64,000 nucleotides of DNA from JAQIBY01 sp051747965 (GCA_051747965.1 JBNJGS010000003.1:1-64000), one strand, 5' to 3'. Positions 17,101-25,467 are shown, counted from the stretch's first letter. Made by a program: numbers and translations. Notes: generated by a model from the sequence alone, not told the origin.

Positions 17101-18474
17101 TTCGTAGGTAACCGGGAGGTTAAATGCCGGTATTTCATTGGATTTGAATGGTGTTTCCAGCACAATTTCTATGGAGGCCCAGACTACGGAATAAAGGAAG
17201 TCGAAAGCCAGGGAGTCCCAGGTATGATTGGTAAAACTCGGCGTAATATCATATTCTACACTGATGTCCATAGAGTCCCAGTTGTGGCAGGGATAGGTCA
17301 CATTCAGGTCATTGTTGACTTCAAAGGTAATATCGGAAGCATCTCCGGCATCCACAACATTATCCCCATCGTTGGGATCGGTGACTGTATATGGCATACT
17401 GACCGGAAATCCGAGTGTTGTCCAGATGGTTGGGCAGAAATCAAATTCCTGTGTCATCCAGCTGTTCATATCAAAAGAAATCTGAAGAATATAATAATCA
17501 ATGATTGCTGATACAGGACCTACATCATAGTTTATGGTTCCTCCTTCAATGATATCAATCACCTGTGAAATTGCCGGTCCGGTGGGCGGTGGAATCAGAT
17601 TTGCGATGGCACTTAGGAATGTCAGTACATTCAGATTGAAGTGTATCCAGTTATCCTGTCCGTAGGCATGCAGACACTGGGTTTGCGGGTCGAGCCAGTC
17701 AGTTGTTTCCACATAGGGCAGATCGATTTCTCCGGTCAAGCCGATGCCAAACCAATCCGGTATGATAACAGGCAGAATGTCATCATCACAAAAAGCAGGC
17801 AGGCCGGTAACGGGGTCAAGACAAGGATACACAACCTCTCCGGTGGCACCGTTAAGATAAAATATAGCAATCGAATCGTGTGGGAGAGGTTCGCCGGGTA
17901 CTGGTTCAGAGGGTATGTTAAAGGAAGGGATCAGGGGTATGGTTGTTGTTCCAAAGAGTTCTACCACCAGGTCCATATGCATTCCCAGGCCAAACTCCAG
18001 ATCCAGGGCAATGACCCCTGCCTCGGGAAAGTGTGTATCAAGATAATAATCATCCTGCACGTCATACCATGTATTGATGGTAACAGTTTCACCGTGGTCG
18101 AAGCTGTAATCATCAGGAAAATCAAGTGTAATTTCTACCGGATAATTGATATCAATCCATCCCAGTGTAAAGCCATGGATACTAAAAGTTGACCTGAATA
18201 CACCCCAGAAGCCATAGTCCAGGCCCATGCCAAATGTCTCGCCGAAAAATTCTGTATAAGCTCCGATATGGTCCGACTCGTTCCATTCAAGATTGAAGAT
18301 ATCATAGTCAAAATCGAGGCTGAATGCATCACCGGGCCCCCACATATCCTGGTCTTCTGTTTCGTAATTAATGTTATGTATAAGCACATTATCCGGGTTC
18401 TGTGAAAATACAGCAAATGGCAGCATCAGCAAAAAGCTGCAGGCAATCAGGCTGACAAATTTTGGTTTTTTCAT
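14176..18474 (-). CDS. Giant secreted SprB-repeat/PKD protein with type B T9SS sorting domain
   Basis: 1432 residues. A signal peptide (MKKPKFVSLIACSFLLMLPF) opens at the ATG 18472-18474. About 550 acidic, aromatic-rich residues of unknown fold follow. Next come six SprB-type repeats of ~75-80 residues, each with a CHG-x-x-x-G start, GGTPPYxYxW and a TITDxxxC end. After these lie an Ig-like unit and two PKD-type domains (RWNFDDGD; YHWDFADGT). The last ~85 residues (TGFSPNYDDVNEEF; VYNRWGEKVF; GVYTWMLEF) match the CHU_C/type B T9SS sorting domain, so the protein should be exported by the type IX system and displayed on or released from the surface. SprB in Flavobacterium is a gliding adhesin; that role here is inference. 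A GTG at 18481-18483 overlapping the upstream TGA is an alternative start. AGAGAGGTGAT before the ATG is an unusually good ribosome-binding site for this phylum. It is cotranscribed with the 182-residue upstream gene. Confidence 0.9.
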   Translation of the reverse strand: MKKPKFVSLIACSFLLMLPFAVFSQNPDNVLIHNINYETEDQDMWGPGDAFSLDFDYDIFNLEWNESDHIGAYTEFFGETFGMGLDYGFWGVFRSTFSIHGFTLGWIDINYPVEITLDFPDDYSFDHGETVTINTWYDVQDDYYLDTHFPEAGVIALDLEFGLGMHMDLVVELFGTTTIPLIPSFNIPSEPVPGEPLPHDSIAIFYLNGATGEVVYPCLDPVTGLPAFCDDDILPVIIPDWFGIGLTGEIDLPYVETTDWLDPQTQCLHAYGQDNWIHFNLNVLTFLSAIANLIPPPTGPAISQVIDIIEGGTINYDVGPVSAIIDYYILQISFDMNSWMTQEFDFCPTIWTTLGFPVSMPYTVTDPNDGDNVVDAGDASDITFEVNNDLNVTYPCHNWDSMDISVEYDITPSFTNHTWDSLAFDFLYSVVWASIEIVLETPFKSNEIPAFNLPVTYEDPETGETQYLEASAPGYHVPEVDLSDYLAKDEYVYVDTAKNGAKDISIGPFEIGPLLEGSVPLGYIPINWFDETWEMAGFYEDDDSVQDVVNIIPLPELDMEIDGNDILCFGDTTGVITVTALNSTGPYTFEYSTGVVNTHMDPVDSIYVPAGYYFVTVSDVYGCEVTSELNVTHLYPPIWSETDGDDVLCHGEATGNLYAESGGGALPHGYYWDPPGVDQQNVENVYAGWHYLTITDSVGCLHEDSVFIDEPDEPLSMSYEFTNVSCHGGYDGALDVTAAGGTPPYYYEWDNGMLTEDLMNIPAGNYTITITDANGCDLSHTMVVIEPEPVVANIQAEDVSCHGFENGSIDLSVTGGTPPYDYQWNNGDGIEDLEDVEAGIYIVTITDQNNCQTYAYVQIDEPDLPLTAEIEHEDVRCYGEGNGWAEVNVYGGTEPYYYHWSNGEIGQSIDTLDPGTYAVSITDNHDCVAYDTVEIIEPDAPLSASITATDASCGGYSDGSVEITASGGTPPYHYSWSNGSWEEDLQNVPAGVYTVTLTDDHYCHFVISDTVMQPEPITTVALDDPTICYGQTDTIGFNMITGGVPPYDVFWTHHGMMGDPIEVYPQETTEYGAFVLDATGCISDTSYFTVTVLDSLEFDVIANRDTVCPGDEVTFSMNLRGGGGWPYEVYMNDSLIEGSEIVVTPETDSVFAFTAWDACHFDSVYIEYPVETRELPPIAINADVTEGCQPLTVHFNEGSPDIGQEYRWNFDDGDVENLSFDKQPVHTFFNATTYHVNLLVTSTDGCRNRDDVAITVHPRPDAEFEPSKINVSLNSPLVTFTNYTDGGYFYHWDFADGTLSEQENPQHSYSQPGRYNVQLATESLFGCKDTARVELTVAGELLVFAPTGFSPNYDDVNEEFGIVVSGIDLESYHLEVYNRWGEKVFVSDHHDDGWDGTMNKQECPEGVYTWMLEFEDYYGNVYERTGKVTLMR
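15430..16790 (-). repeat. Six SprB-type coding repeats
   Basis: This part of the gene encodes six tandem units of about 75-80 residues. Their starts read ILCFGDTTG, VLCHGEATG, VSCHGGYDG, VSCHGFENG, VRCYGEGNG and ASCGGYSDG. The units are diverged in DNA, so this is an old protein-level array and not a recently expanded one. Each unit has a Cys near both ends that could form a disulfide. Confidence 0.85.
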
Positions 18475-18479
18475 ATCAA

Positions 18480-19028
18480 TCACCTCTCTATTATATCAGC
18501 AGACAACAGGCTGCTCATAATTGGTTTCAGTACGGTTTTTTTTAAACTTGCCGGATAATTTGCATTCAACCAGATGGTATAATTGTAACTTCCGGCAAAC
18601 ATCATTTTTCTTTCAAACTCTACCCCCTTTGCTTCAAAGCTGAGGGTATATATGACGCCACTCAACCCGGAACTCAATTCCACTTCTTTTCTGTCAATAA
18701 ATTTCACCCCCTGGCTTTCAAAATGCTCTTTGGTCATCACTTTGTCAATCACCGGCCAGCTTGTTCCATCCACATCTTTCACCTGAATACTTGCGCTGGT
18801 ACCGGGATGGAGATACCCCGGAATATCCTTTGCAAAGACAAAATGCTCTGGCGGAATGATAGCAATGCGCGTATTATCCACACTATCAAGCAAGCTTTTA
18901 TCATAGGGTTTTTCCTTTATGTCCTTCAGGTAGTAATCACCTATATCAGGAGCACTGTCTGTGGTATTCTGACCGAATACCACCACAGATAGAAAGACAA
19001 ATAATCCGCTGACTACAAGTTTTTTCAT
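18480..19028 (-). CDS. Small secreted protein, possible PsbP/DcrB-like fold
   Basis: 182 residues from the ATG at 19026-19028, which begins a signal peptide (MKKLVVSGLFVFLSVVVFGQ). The mature part has the alternating pattern of PsbP/MOG1/DUF1795-like proteins: an opening strand IAIIPPEHFVFAKDIPGYLH, a polar helix around KEHFESQGVKFIDRK, then SGVIYTLSFEAKGVEFERKMMFAGS and a final amphipathic helix. That fold assignment is a guess from pattern. It lies directly upstream of the giant SprB-repeat gene and its stop codon overlaps that gene's possible GTG start, so the two are almost certainly cotranscribed and perhaps translationally coupled. The neighbour suggests a role in export, anchoring or folding of the large protein. 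Confidence 0.7.
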   Translation of the reverse strand: MKKLVVSGLFVFLSVVVFGQNTTDSAPDIGDYYLKDIKEKPYDKSLLDSVDNTRIAIIPPEHFVFAKDIPGYLHPGTSASIQVKDVDGTSWPVIDKVMTKEHFESQGVKFIDRKEVELSSGLSGVIYTLSFEAKGVEFERKMMFAGSYNYTIWLNANYPASLKKTVLKPIMSSLLSADIIER

Positions 19029-19162
19029 ATGTATTATCCCCAATGCACTAAAGTACAAAAAATATTTTATTCCTGCAATCTTTAATGAATGACGTAAGAA
19101 ATTGCCTCGGGGTTGTGTGAAAAGCTAAAAAATTACTTTTTTTTCGGGATGGAGGTAAAAAT

Positions 19163-19795
19163 TCAGTCTTGCTTGTTATTTTCCTCTGTTTCGAAAGCTC
19201 TTTTATAAAAGATTATCAGGACAAAGACACCTGTAGTAATGGCGGAATCGGCCAGATTAAAAACCGGGCGGAAGAAAATAAAATGGTTGCCACCGACTTT
19301 TGGCACCCATTCGGGATAATGTCCGTTGATGATGGGAAAATAAAACATATCCACCACCCTGCCGTGCAGAAAACCGGCATATCCGCCCTCCGGGGGAAAC
19401 AAAGTTGCCACCTGGTGGGCGCTGTGATTGAAAATCATGCCATAAAATGCTGAATCGATAAGATTTCCCAGGGCACCTGCCACGATGAGCGACAAGGCAA
19501 CAAGAAAATATTTATTTGTTCCTTTTTGAATACTGCGAAAAAGATACCATATCATGAATCCAATAGCAACAAACCGGAATAAACTCAGGATAAGTTTTCC
19601 ATAATCACCGCCGAATTCCATACCAAAAGCCATGCCTGGATTTTCTGTAAAGTGGATAATAAACCAGTCAGCAATGCGATACTCCTCGCCAAGCATCATA
19701 TTGGTTTTTATCCAGATTTTCAAAATCTGATCTGCAAGGAGTACAAATAAAACAATGCCTGAGGCAATCCAAAAATATTTCCGCTTAGTATCCAT
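19163..19795 (-). CDS. lspA: Lipoprotein signal peptidase (signal peptidase II)
   Basis: 210 residues, starting at the ATG 19793-19795 (MDTKRKYFWIASGIVLF). It cleaves signal peptides of diacylated prolipoproteins in the inner membrane. Four hydrophobic helices are present. The motifs NPGMAFG, GNLIDS and FNLADSAIT are seen; the Asp in each of the last two is a catalytic aspartate. About 35 extra residues between the two catalytic motifs (FPPEGGYAGFLHG to VPKVGGNHF) make it longer than the E. coli protein, as is usual in Bacteroidota. It is the last gene of the ileS-dksA-lspA operon, 79 bp after the preceding gene. Upstream Met codons would add a Cys-rich stretch unlike the family and are less likely. 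Confidence 0.95.
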   Translation of the reverse strand: MDTKRKYFWIASGIVLFVLLADQILKIWIKTNMMLGEEYRIADWFIIHFTENPGMAFGMEFGGDYGKLILSLFRFVAIGFMIWYLFRSIQKGTNKYFLVALSLIVAGALGNLIDSAFYGMIFNHSAHQVATLFPPEGGYAGFLHGRVVDMFYFPIINGHYPEWVPKVGGNHFIFFRPVFNLADSAITTGVFVLIIFYKRAFETEENNKQD

Positions 19796-19874
19796 ACATA
19801 AAAATAAACAACCTGTTTTCATTCCAGACCTATTCCGGCTCTGCAATGAAAACAAGTTTTGTCAGTCTTTATTC

Positions 19875-20264
19875 TTACTTTCTACTGTTCTTTGCTTCAA
19901 CACTAAGGGTAGCATGAGGCACAGCCTTGAGTCTCTCTTTGGCAATAAGTTTACCGGTTTCACGGCATACACCATAGGTGCCGTTTTCGATGCGGACCAG
20001 CGCGGCATTCAGGTGTTGGATGAATTTTGCCTGCCGTTGTGCCAGACGACCCGCTTCTTCTTTAGACAAGACAGTAGCACCTTCTTCAAGCACCTTAAAT
20101 GTCGGTGATGTGTCAGCAATATCGTTGCTGTCGTTATGGTTGAGTGCTGATTTGTACAACTCATAATCCCGCTTGGCTTTTTCAAGCTTCTTAAGAATTA
20201 TTTCCTTGAACTCCTGGAGTTCCTCGCTGTTGTATCTCTTTTTTTCTTTGTTCTCTTCTGCCAT
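19875..20264 (-). CDS. TraR/DksA family protein without a zinc finger
   Basis: 129 residues. The N-terminal coiled coil (KKRYNSEELQEFKEIILKKL and following helices, about 9-100) and the C-terminal YGVCRETGKLIAKERLKAVP segment match DksA/TraR. Classical DksA has four Cys in its finger; here only one remains, the others being replaced by residues such as Thr, Val and Ala. This zinc-less form is common in Bacteroidota between ileS and lspA. DksA proteins bind the RNA polymerase secondary channel and alter initiation with ppGpp; the same role is inferred. The coiled-coil tip keeps Asp residues (NDSNDIAD) resembling the DksA tip. It lies 18 bp after ileS. Confidence 0.88.
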   Translation of the reverse strand: MAEENKEKKRYNSEELQEFKEIILKKLEKAKRDYELYKSALNHNDSNDIADTSPTFKVLEEGATVLSKEEAGRLAQRQAKFIQHLNAALVRIENGTYGVCRETGKLIAKERLKAVPHATLSVEAKNSRK

Positions 20265-20282
20265 AGTTGTAATTTTTTTGCG

Positions 20283-23200
20283 CTAAACATCTGCCTTGTG
20301 AATAAGCAATTCTGCGGTCAGATTATCAACGTTTACGTGGGTAGTTAAATTTTGTTCCAAATTAGTTGTAATTTTTATTGATTCTGCAAGAGTCTGTTCG
20401 CAGATATAATTTTCATGTTGTTTCACTGCTTCCTGAACTTCCTCATCAGCAGCCATTTCTATCCTGATTTTATCCGTCACATCAAAACCACTGTCTTTGC
20501 GAAGATTTTGTATGCGGTTGATAAGTTCTCTGGCCACACCTTCTTTTCTGAGCTCATCAGAAATCTTAATATCAAGTGCTACTGTCAGGCTGCCCTGATT
20601 TGTAACCAGCCATCCCGGGATATCTTCGGAAAGTATTTCCACATCATCCGTGCCAATGGTGATGGATTCTCCGTCGATATTGATACTTGCTTCTCCATTT
20701 TTTTCGAGTTCAGCAATCTCTTCCTGTGACATCTGCATGATACGGGGTGCAATTTGCTTCATCATTTTGCCGTATTTTGGTCCCAATGCTTTGAAATCAG
20801 GTTTGATTTTTTTGACAAGCACATCTGATGCATCATCAAGATATTCAACATCCTTAATGTTGGTTTCTGTTTTGATGATATCCTCAACTTTTTGAAGCTG
20901 CTCATGCATTTTTTTACTCATCACAGGAATCATGATTTTCTGAAGCGGTTGTCTGACCTTAATATTGACTTTTCGCCGCAATGCCAGAATCATACTGGAT
21001 ATGCTCTGCGCCATCTGCATACGTTCTTCGAGATCTGAATCAATATATTTTTCATCATAAGCAGGAAAATCTTCCAGATGCACTGAAGATTTGCCATTAC
21101 CCATGGTAAGATCGGCATAGATTTTCTCCGGATAAAACGGTGCAATCGGGCTCATCAATCTGGCTACAGACAGAAGGCATGTTTCGAGTGTCTGGTAGGC
21201 GGACAATTTATCATCATCCATTGTGCCGCCCCAGTAACGTTTTCTTCCCAGCCTAACATACCAGTTGCTGAGATGGTCAATAACAAAACTTTGAATCAAC
21301 CTGCCGGCACGGGTGGGTTCATAATTGTCAAATGCTTTTTCCACATCACGTTTCAGGCTGTTGAGCTGTGAAATTATCCACTGATCAAGCTCCGGACGCT
21401 TTTCCACCGGAATATTTTTTTCACCAGGTTGGTAGGCATCAACATTGGCATAAAGTGCAAAGAAATTGTATGTATTATATAGTGTACTGAAGAATTTTCT
21501 CTGAATCTCCTCTATACCTTTGGGGTCAAATTTCAAATTATCCCAGGGTTGTGCGTTGGTAACCATATACCATCTGAGTGCATCCGAGCCATATTTATTC
21601 ATGATTTCAAAGGGGTCCACGGCATTGCCAAGTCGTTTTGACATTTTGTTGCCATGTTTATCCAGCACAAGGCCATTGGAAATGATATTTTTAAAGGCCA
21701 CATCGTCACTGATCATCGCAGCAATGGCGTGCAGGGTAAAAAACCATCCTCGTGTTTGATCAACGCCCTCGGCAATAAAATCTGCCGGTATCAATTCGTC
21801 AAAGTTTTCGGTATTTTCAAAAGGATAATGCCATTGTGCATAAGGCATTGCACCGGAATCAAACCAAACATCTATCAGATCAGGCTCACGGGTCATTTTC
21901 TCACCTGAATCACTTACCAGCACAATCTTATCCACAAAAGGCCTGTGCAAATCAATTTTCTCATAATTCTCTTTGCTGTAAACACCGGTTTCAAATTCCC
22001 TGAAAGGATTTTCCTCCATCATACCGGCATCCACTGCTTTGTTAATCTCCTGCATCAATTCAGCCACAGAGCCGATACACTTACGCTCGCCTCCGTCTTC
22101 TGTGCTCCATACAGGCAGAGGAGTTCCCCAATATCTCGACCGGCTGAGGTTCCAATCTACCAGGTTTTCCAGCCATTTACCAAAACGGCCTTCTCCTGTA
22201 CTTTTTGGTTTCCAGTTGATTTTTTTGTTCAGCTCAATCATTCTGTCCTTGATGTCGGTAGTTTTGATAAACCATGAATCAAGCGGATAATACAGAATGG
22301 GTTTATCAGTACGCCAGCAATGCGGATAATTATGGACATACTTTTCGACCTGAAATGCTTTGCCGTCCTTTTTCAGACTAACGGCAATATCAACATCCAG
22401 ACCGGGTTCTTGATCGCTGGTATTGTCATCATATTCATTCTTCACATATCGACCGGCAAAATCCTGATAAGACTCTGTGTTTACATATTTTTTGACAAAA
22501 TCAGGATCGATATCTTCAATAGGCATCATACGTCCTTTTTTGTCCACCATAGGCACTCTCTGGCCATTTTTGTCAATCAAAATCAGGGGAGGAATATCTG
22601 CAAGGCGGGCTACCCGGTCATCATCGGCACCAAAGGTTGGTGCAATATGAACCACACCGGTTCCATCCTCTGTGGTGACATAATCACCTTCAATTACCCG
22701 GAAAGCATCTTTGGTTGGCTTTACCCAGTCTATCAACTGCTCATAAGACATCCCGGCCAGGTCTTTCCCTTTAAACCCGCCGATCATTTGCCAGGGCAGT
22801 TTTTTGCTTCCGGCTTGAAACTGGTCAAAATCTCCATTTTCAAGCTCAGGATTGAAGTAGGTCTGCATACAATCTTTGGCAAGGATGACATGAACCGGTT
22901 TCCCGGTGTATGGATTCAGGGTTTTCACCATGACATAATCAATTTTCGGGCCAACAGCCAGGGCAGTATTTGATGGAAGTGTCCATGGAGTTGTAGTCCA
23001 GGCCAGAAAATAGGTTTCAGTATCCGATTTTCCCAGAACTGACGCGTTTTCTTTCCTTTCAGGAATGCGAAACATGCCTACAGCCGTGGTATCTTTTACA
23101 TCACGGTAACATCCGGGCTGATTCAGCTCATGGGTACTCAGACCTGTGCCTGCTGCGGGCGAATAAGGCTGAATTGTATAGCCTTTATACAGCATACCTC

Positions 23201-23711
23201 TATCAAAGATATTTTTCAGCAAACTCCACAATGTCTCAATATAGCGGTTATCATAAGTAACATAGGGATCATCCATATTTACCCAGTATCCCATTTGCCG
23301 TGTCAGGTTTTCCCACATATCGGTGTACTTCATCACCTCCTCGCGACAGGTATTGTTAAATTCCTCAACACTGATGCTTTTGCCAATATCATCCTTTGTG
23401 ATGCCGAGTGTTTTTTCAACAGATAATTCTACCGGCAAGCCATGGGTATCCCAACCTGCTTTTCGTTTTACCTGAAAGCCCTGCAGACTTTTGTACCGGC
23501 AAACCGCATCTTTGATTGTCCGAGCCATCACATGATGAATCCCGGGCTTGCCGTTGGCTGACGGCGGGCCTTCATGAAAAATAAACCGGGGCTGACCTTC
23601 ACGTTGTTTAACAGATGCTTCAAAAGCATTCTCTTTTTCCCACTTCTCCTGTACTTCCCGATTTACTTCTGGTAAATCAAGTTTCTTATATTCCGGAAAT
23701 TTTGACTGCAT
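20283..23711 (-). CDS. ileS: Isoleucyl-tRNA synthetase
   Basis: 1142 residues. It charges tRNA-Ile in the cytoplasm. The HIGH-type motif is GIHHVMAR (about residues 56-63) and the KMSKS motif is NKMSKRLGN. The insertion (CP1) editing domain lies between, with TWTLPSNTAL-type editing residues (WTTTPWTLPSNTALAVG). WDTHGLPVE and NWYVRLGRKRYW are further class I signatures. The protein has the long C-terminal domain and lacks a clear zinc-binding Cys set at the end, as in the eukaryote-like IleRS form (type 2), which in other bacteria is often mupirocin-tolerant; tolerance is not shown here. It is the first gene of an operon with dksA-like and lspA, driven by a very good promoter at 23749-23780. 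Confidence 0.97.
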   Translation of the reverse strand: MQSKFPEYKKLDLPEVNREVQEKWEKENAFEASVKQREGQPRFIFHEGPPSANGKPGIHHVMARTIKDAVCRYKSLQGFQVKRKAGWDTHGLPVELSVEKTLGITKDDIGKSISVEEFNNTCREEVMKYTDMWENLTRQMGYWVNMDDPYVTYDNRYIETLWSLLKNIFDRGMLYKGYTIQPYSPAAGTGLSTHELNQPGCYRDVKDTTAVGMFRIPERKENASVLGKSDTETYFLAWTTTPWTLPSNTALAVGPKIDYVMVKTLNPYTGKPVHVILAKDCMQTYFNPELENGDFDQFQAGSKKLPWQMIGGFKGKDLAGMSYEQLIDWVKPTKDAFRVIEGDYVTTEDGTGVVHIAPTFGADDDRVARLADIPPLILIDKNGQRVPMVDKKGRMMPIEDIDPDFVKKYVNTESYQDFAGRYVKNEYDDNTSDQEPGLDVDIAVSLKKDGKAFQVEKYVHNYPHCWRTDKPILYYPLDSWFIKTTDIKDRMIELNKKINWKPKSTGEGRFGKWLENLVDWNLSRSRYWGTPLPVWSTEDGGERKCIGSVAELMQEINKAVDAGMMEENPFREFETGVYSKENYEKIDLHRPFVDKIVLVSDSGEKMTREPDLIDVWFDSGAMPYAQWHYPFENTENFDELIPADFIAEGVDQTRGWFFTLHAIAAMISDDVAFKNIISNGLVLDKHGNKMSKRLGNAVDPFEIMNKYGSDALRWYMVTNAQPWDNLKFDPKGIEEIQRKFFSTLYNTYNFFALYANVDAYQPGEKNIPVEKRPELDQWIISQLNSLKRDVEKAFDNYEPTRAGRLIQSFVIDHLSNWYVRLGRKRYWGGTMDDDKLSAYQTLETCLLSVARLMSPIAPFYPEKIYADLTMGNGKSSVHLEDFPAYDEKYIDSDLEERMQMAQSISSMILALRRKVNIKVRQPLQKIMIPVMSKKMHEQLQKVEDIIKTETNIKDVEYLDDASDVLVKKIKPDFKALGPKYGKMMKQIAPRIMQMSQEEIAELEKNGEASINIDGESITIGTDDVEILSEDIPGWLVTNQGSLTVALDIKISDELRKEGVARELINRIQNLRKDSGFDVTDKIRIEMAADEEVQEAVKQHENYICEQTLAESIKITTNLEQNLTTHVNVDNLTAELLIHKADV

Positions 23712-23748
23712 TATGCCTTACTTTTTTTATCTGAATTTTAGCAATCTG

Positions 23749-23780
23749 CAAATATACTGTGCGAAACGGAAGTTTCCAAA
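23749..23780 (-). promoter_or_regulatory. Promoter of the ileS-dksA-lspA operon
   Basis: On the minus strand, TTTG (23777-23780), 20 bp, then TATATTTG (23749-23756) match the Bacteroidota pattern without mismatch. The ileS ATG follows 37 bp later. No T-box-like leader fits in this short space. Confidence 0.75.
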
Positions 23781-23957
23781 TGGCTTTTCGGGGTGCAAAA
23801 CAAGATTTTTGAAAACAAATCCGGCTAAAAATGCGAATGAAAATCCATACCACAGCAGGCAATTTCACAATCTTATTGAACTGATACAAATCCATTTAAA
23901 TAAATAAGAAAAAAATTTGTAACTTTTCGGCATGATTAAACGTCACACCTGTGAATT

Positions 23958-24446
23958 ATGACAACCAAAGAGTACAACAATAGCGTAGAAGAGTTCTCTG
24001 ACAATGTGTACAGGTTCATCCTGAGCAATATCAGGGATGGAGAACTCGCCCGTGACATTGTTCAGGATGCATATGAGCGACTCTGGTTGAATCATAAAAA
24101 GGTGGACGCAAAAAAAGTACGTTCATATTTGTTCACCACAGCACATAACAGGATGATTGATATGATACGCAAGTCCAAACATGAACAGCAAATGGAAGAA
24201 ACCCCTGAGGTTTCCTCCCCGTATCATGACAATCAATACAGCGACCTTGGTGAAGTACTTGAAAACGCCCTGTCAGGTTTGAATGAGATTCAAAGGTCTG
24301 TACTGTTACTGAGAGATTATGAAGGCTACTCATACCGGGAAATTGCAGAGATGACAGAATTGAGTGAATCACAGGTAAAAGTTTACATTTACAGGGCAAG
24401 GGTATGTATGAAAGAAAAAATTGGCAGCATAGAAGCCATTGTATAA
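23958..24446 (+). CDS. ECF-type RNA polymerase sigma factor
   Basis: 162 residues. Sigma region 2 is seen at about residues 12-75 (ARDIVQDAYERLWLN, then VRSYLFTTAHNRMIDMIRK). Region 4 lies at about 100-155 (LNEIQRSVLLLRDYEGYSYREIA, TELSESQVKVYIYRAR), and no region 3 lies between. It should direct RNA polymerase to a dedicated set of promoters. The next gene starts 1 bp after the stop and has the layout of an anti-sigma membrane protein, so regulation by sequestration at the membrane is likely. The regulon and signal cannot be read from this window. It is transcribed divergently from ileS. Confidence 0.93.
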   Translation: MTTKEYNNSVEEFSDNVYRFILSNIRDGELARDIVQDAYERLWLNHKKVDAKKVRSYLFTTAHNRMIDMIRKSKHEQQMEETPEVSSPYHDNQYSDLGEVLENALSGLNEIQRSVLLLRDYEGYSYREIAEMTELSESQVKVYIYRARVCMKEKIGSIEAIV

Positions 24447-24447
24447 T

Positions 24448-25467
24448 ATGTCAAAAATAACAAAACATAACTACGAAGCATATCTTCTGGATTTTTCAGA
24501 AGGCAAGCTGAGCAAGGCAGATGCCCAGGCTCTGGAACATTTCCTGAAAGAAAACCCGGAACTGGATGCTGATATTTTTGACACAAGTGCATACAGGCTC
24601 ACTTCTGACAGTTCTGTATCATTTGGTGACAAGCTTTCCCTGAAACGGGACGAGAAAATGCCGGAATTTAACAAGCGGGACAGCCTTCTTATCGGACTGC
24701 TTGAGGGTGAACTCGACTCAGAAGACAAAAAAGCAGCAGAAAAACTGATTTCAGAAGACGATCAGGCTTTGGAAGAATTTGAGTTGTACAGAAAAACAAA
24801 ACTACAAGCCGACACGGATATTTCTTTTGATGGCAAAAATAAGCTGAAAAAGAAAACTCCTGTAATTACACTGCGCAGTACTGCCTACGCATCTGTAGCT
24901 GCAGCCTTTACAGGTCTGCTTGCTTTCGGCATTCTACATCTCAATCTTCTAAACAACAATCAGGAAAATATTTCTCCTGCACATCTTGCACAATCATCAG
25001 AAGTCATTCATTTTGATGCGGATAAAACAAACAATACAGAAACCGGTTTTTCAGAAAAAATAAGACTAGAGTCTTCTGCTGACATGCAGCTTGCTTCGAA
25101 TAATCTTCCGGTGGCAGAAAGAAAAGCATCGGGCAACTCAGATTCAGGAACAACACAGGTTGAGCGATATGTGGAAGAAAATATTGAAAATCTTCCTCGT
25201 CTGAGAGCAACCCCTCTGCGCAGTACAGGATTTTCAGCAAAAGATACCCGTATGGAATCACGCAGTGTGGAAAACATTTCGCCAAGCTTCCCGGTGAATG
25301 TAACATACGTGAAAAACACATCACAAAACAAGATCAAATTCCCGGAACGAGAGGACATTTCCGGAGCCATCGATGAGATTGACGAAAAATACAATCCCAT
25401 CAGGAAACTAAGGGAAGCCAAGGATGATATTCTGGCGAGCAATGCCAAAGATTTATTCAGAAAATAA
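24448..25467 (+). CDS. Probable membrane anti-sigma factor with duplicated N-terminal module
   Basis: 339 residues, ATG at 24448 one base after the sigma-factor stop; a TTG at 24439 is a poorer alternative. The cytoplasmic N-terminus seems to contain two related modules, about residues 10-67 (YLLDFSEGKLSKADAQALEH) and 79-135 (LLIGLLEGELDSEDKKAAEK). In each, an 'EG-L' motif is followed by an acidic helix and a basic end. One membrane helix follows at about 145-168 (VAAAFTGLLAFGILHLNLL). About 170 polar residues of low predicted order lie in the periplasm. Gene order and topology support an anti-sigma role; sequence alone does not show a known anti-sigma zinc motif. A strong terminator follows. 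Confidence 0.7.
   Translation: MSKITKHNYEAYLLDFSEGKLSKADAQALEHFLKENPELDADIFDTSAYRLTSDSSVSFGDKLSLKRDEKMPEFNKRDSLLIGLLEGELDSEDKKAAEKLISEDDQALEEFELYRKTKLQADTDISFDGKNKLKKKTPVITLRSTAYASVAAAFTGLLAFGILHLNLLNNNQENISPAHLAQSSEVIHFDADKTNNTETGFSEKIRLESSADMQLASNNLPVAERKASGNSDSGTTQVERYVEENIENLPRLRATPLRSTGFSAKDTRMESRSVENISPSFPVNVTYVKNTSQNKIKFPEREDISGAIDEIDEKYNPIRKLREAKDDILASNAKDLFRK

Noticed and set aside
16294..17511. Open frames of 144-183 codons on the plus strand over the SprB-repeat gene
   Set aside because: They are complementary-strand images of biased codons, with no start signals or family features.
22320..22973. 217-codon plus-strand frame inside ileS
   Set aside because: Shadow of the ileS coding strand; no recognisable protein.
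23712..23957. T-box or other amino-acid riboswitch upstream of ileS
   Set aside because: The leader after the mapped -7 box is only ~30 nt and has no T-box signature or terminator hairpin.
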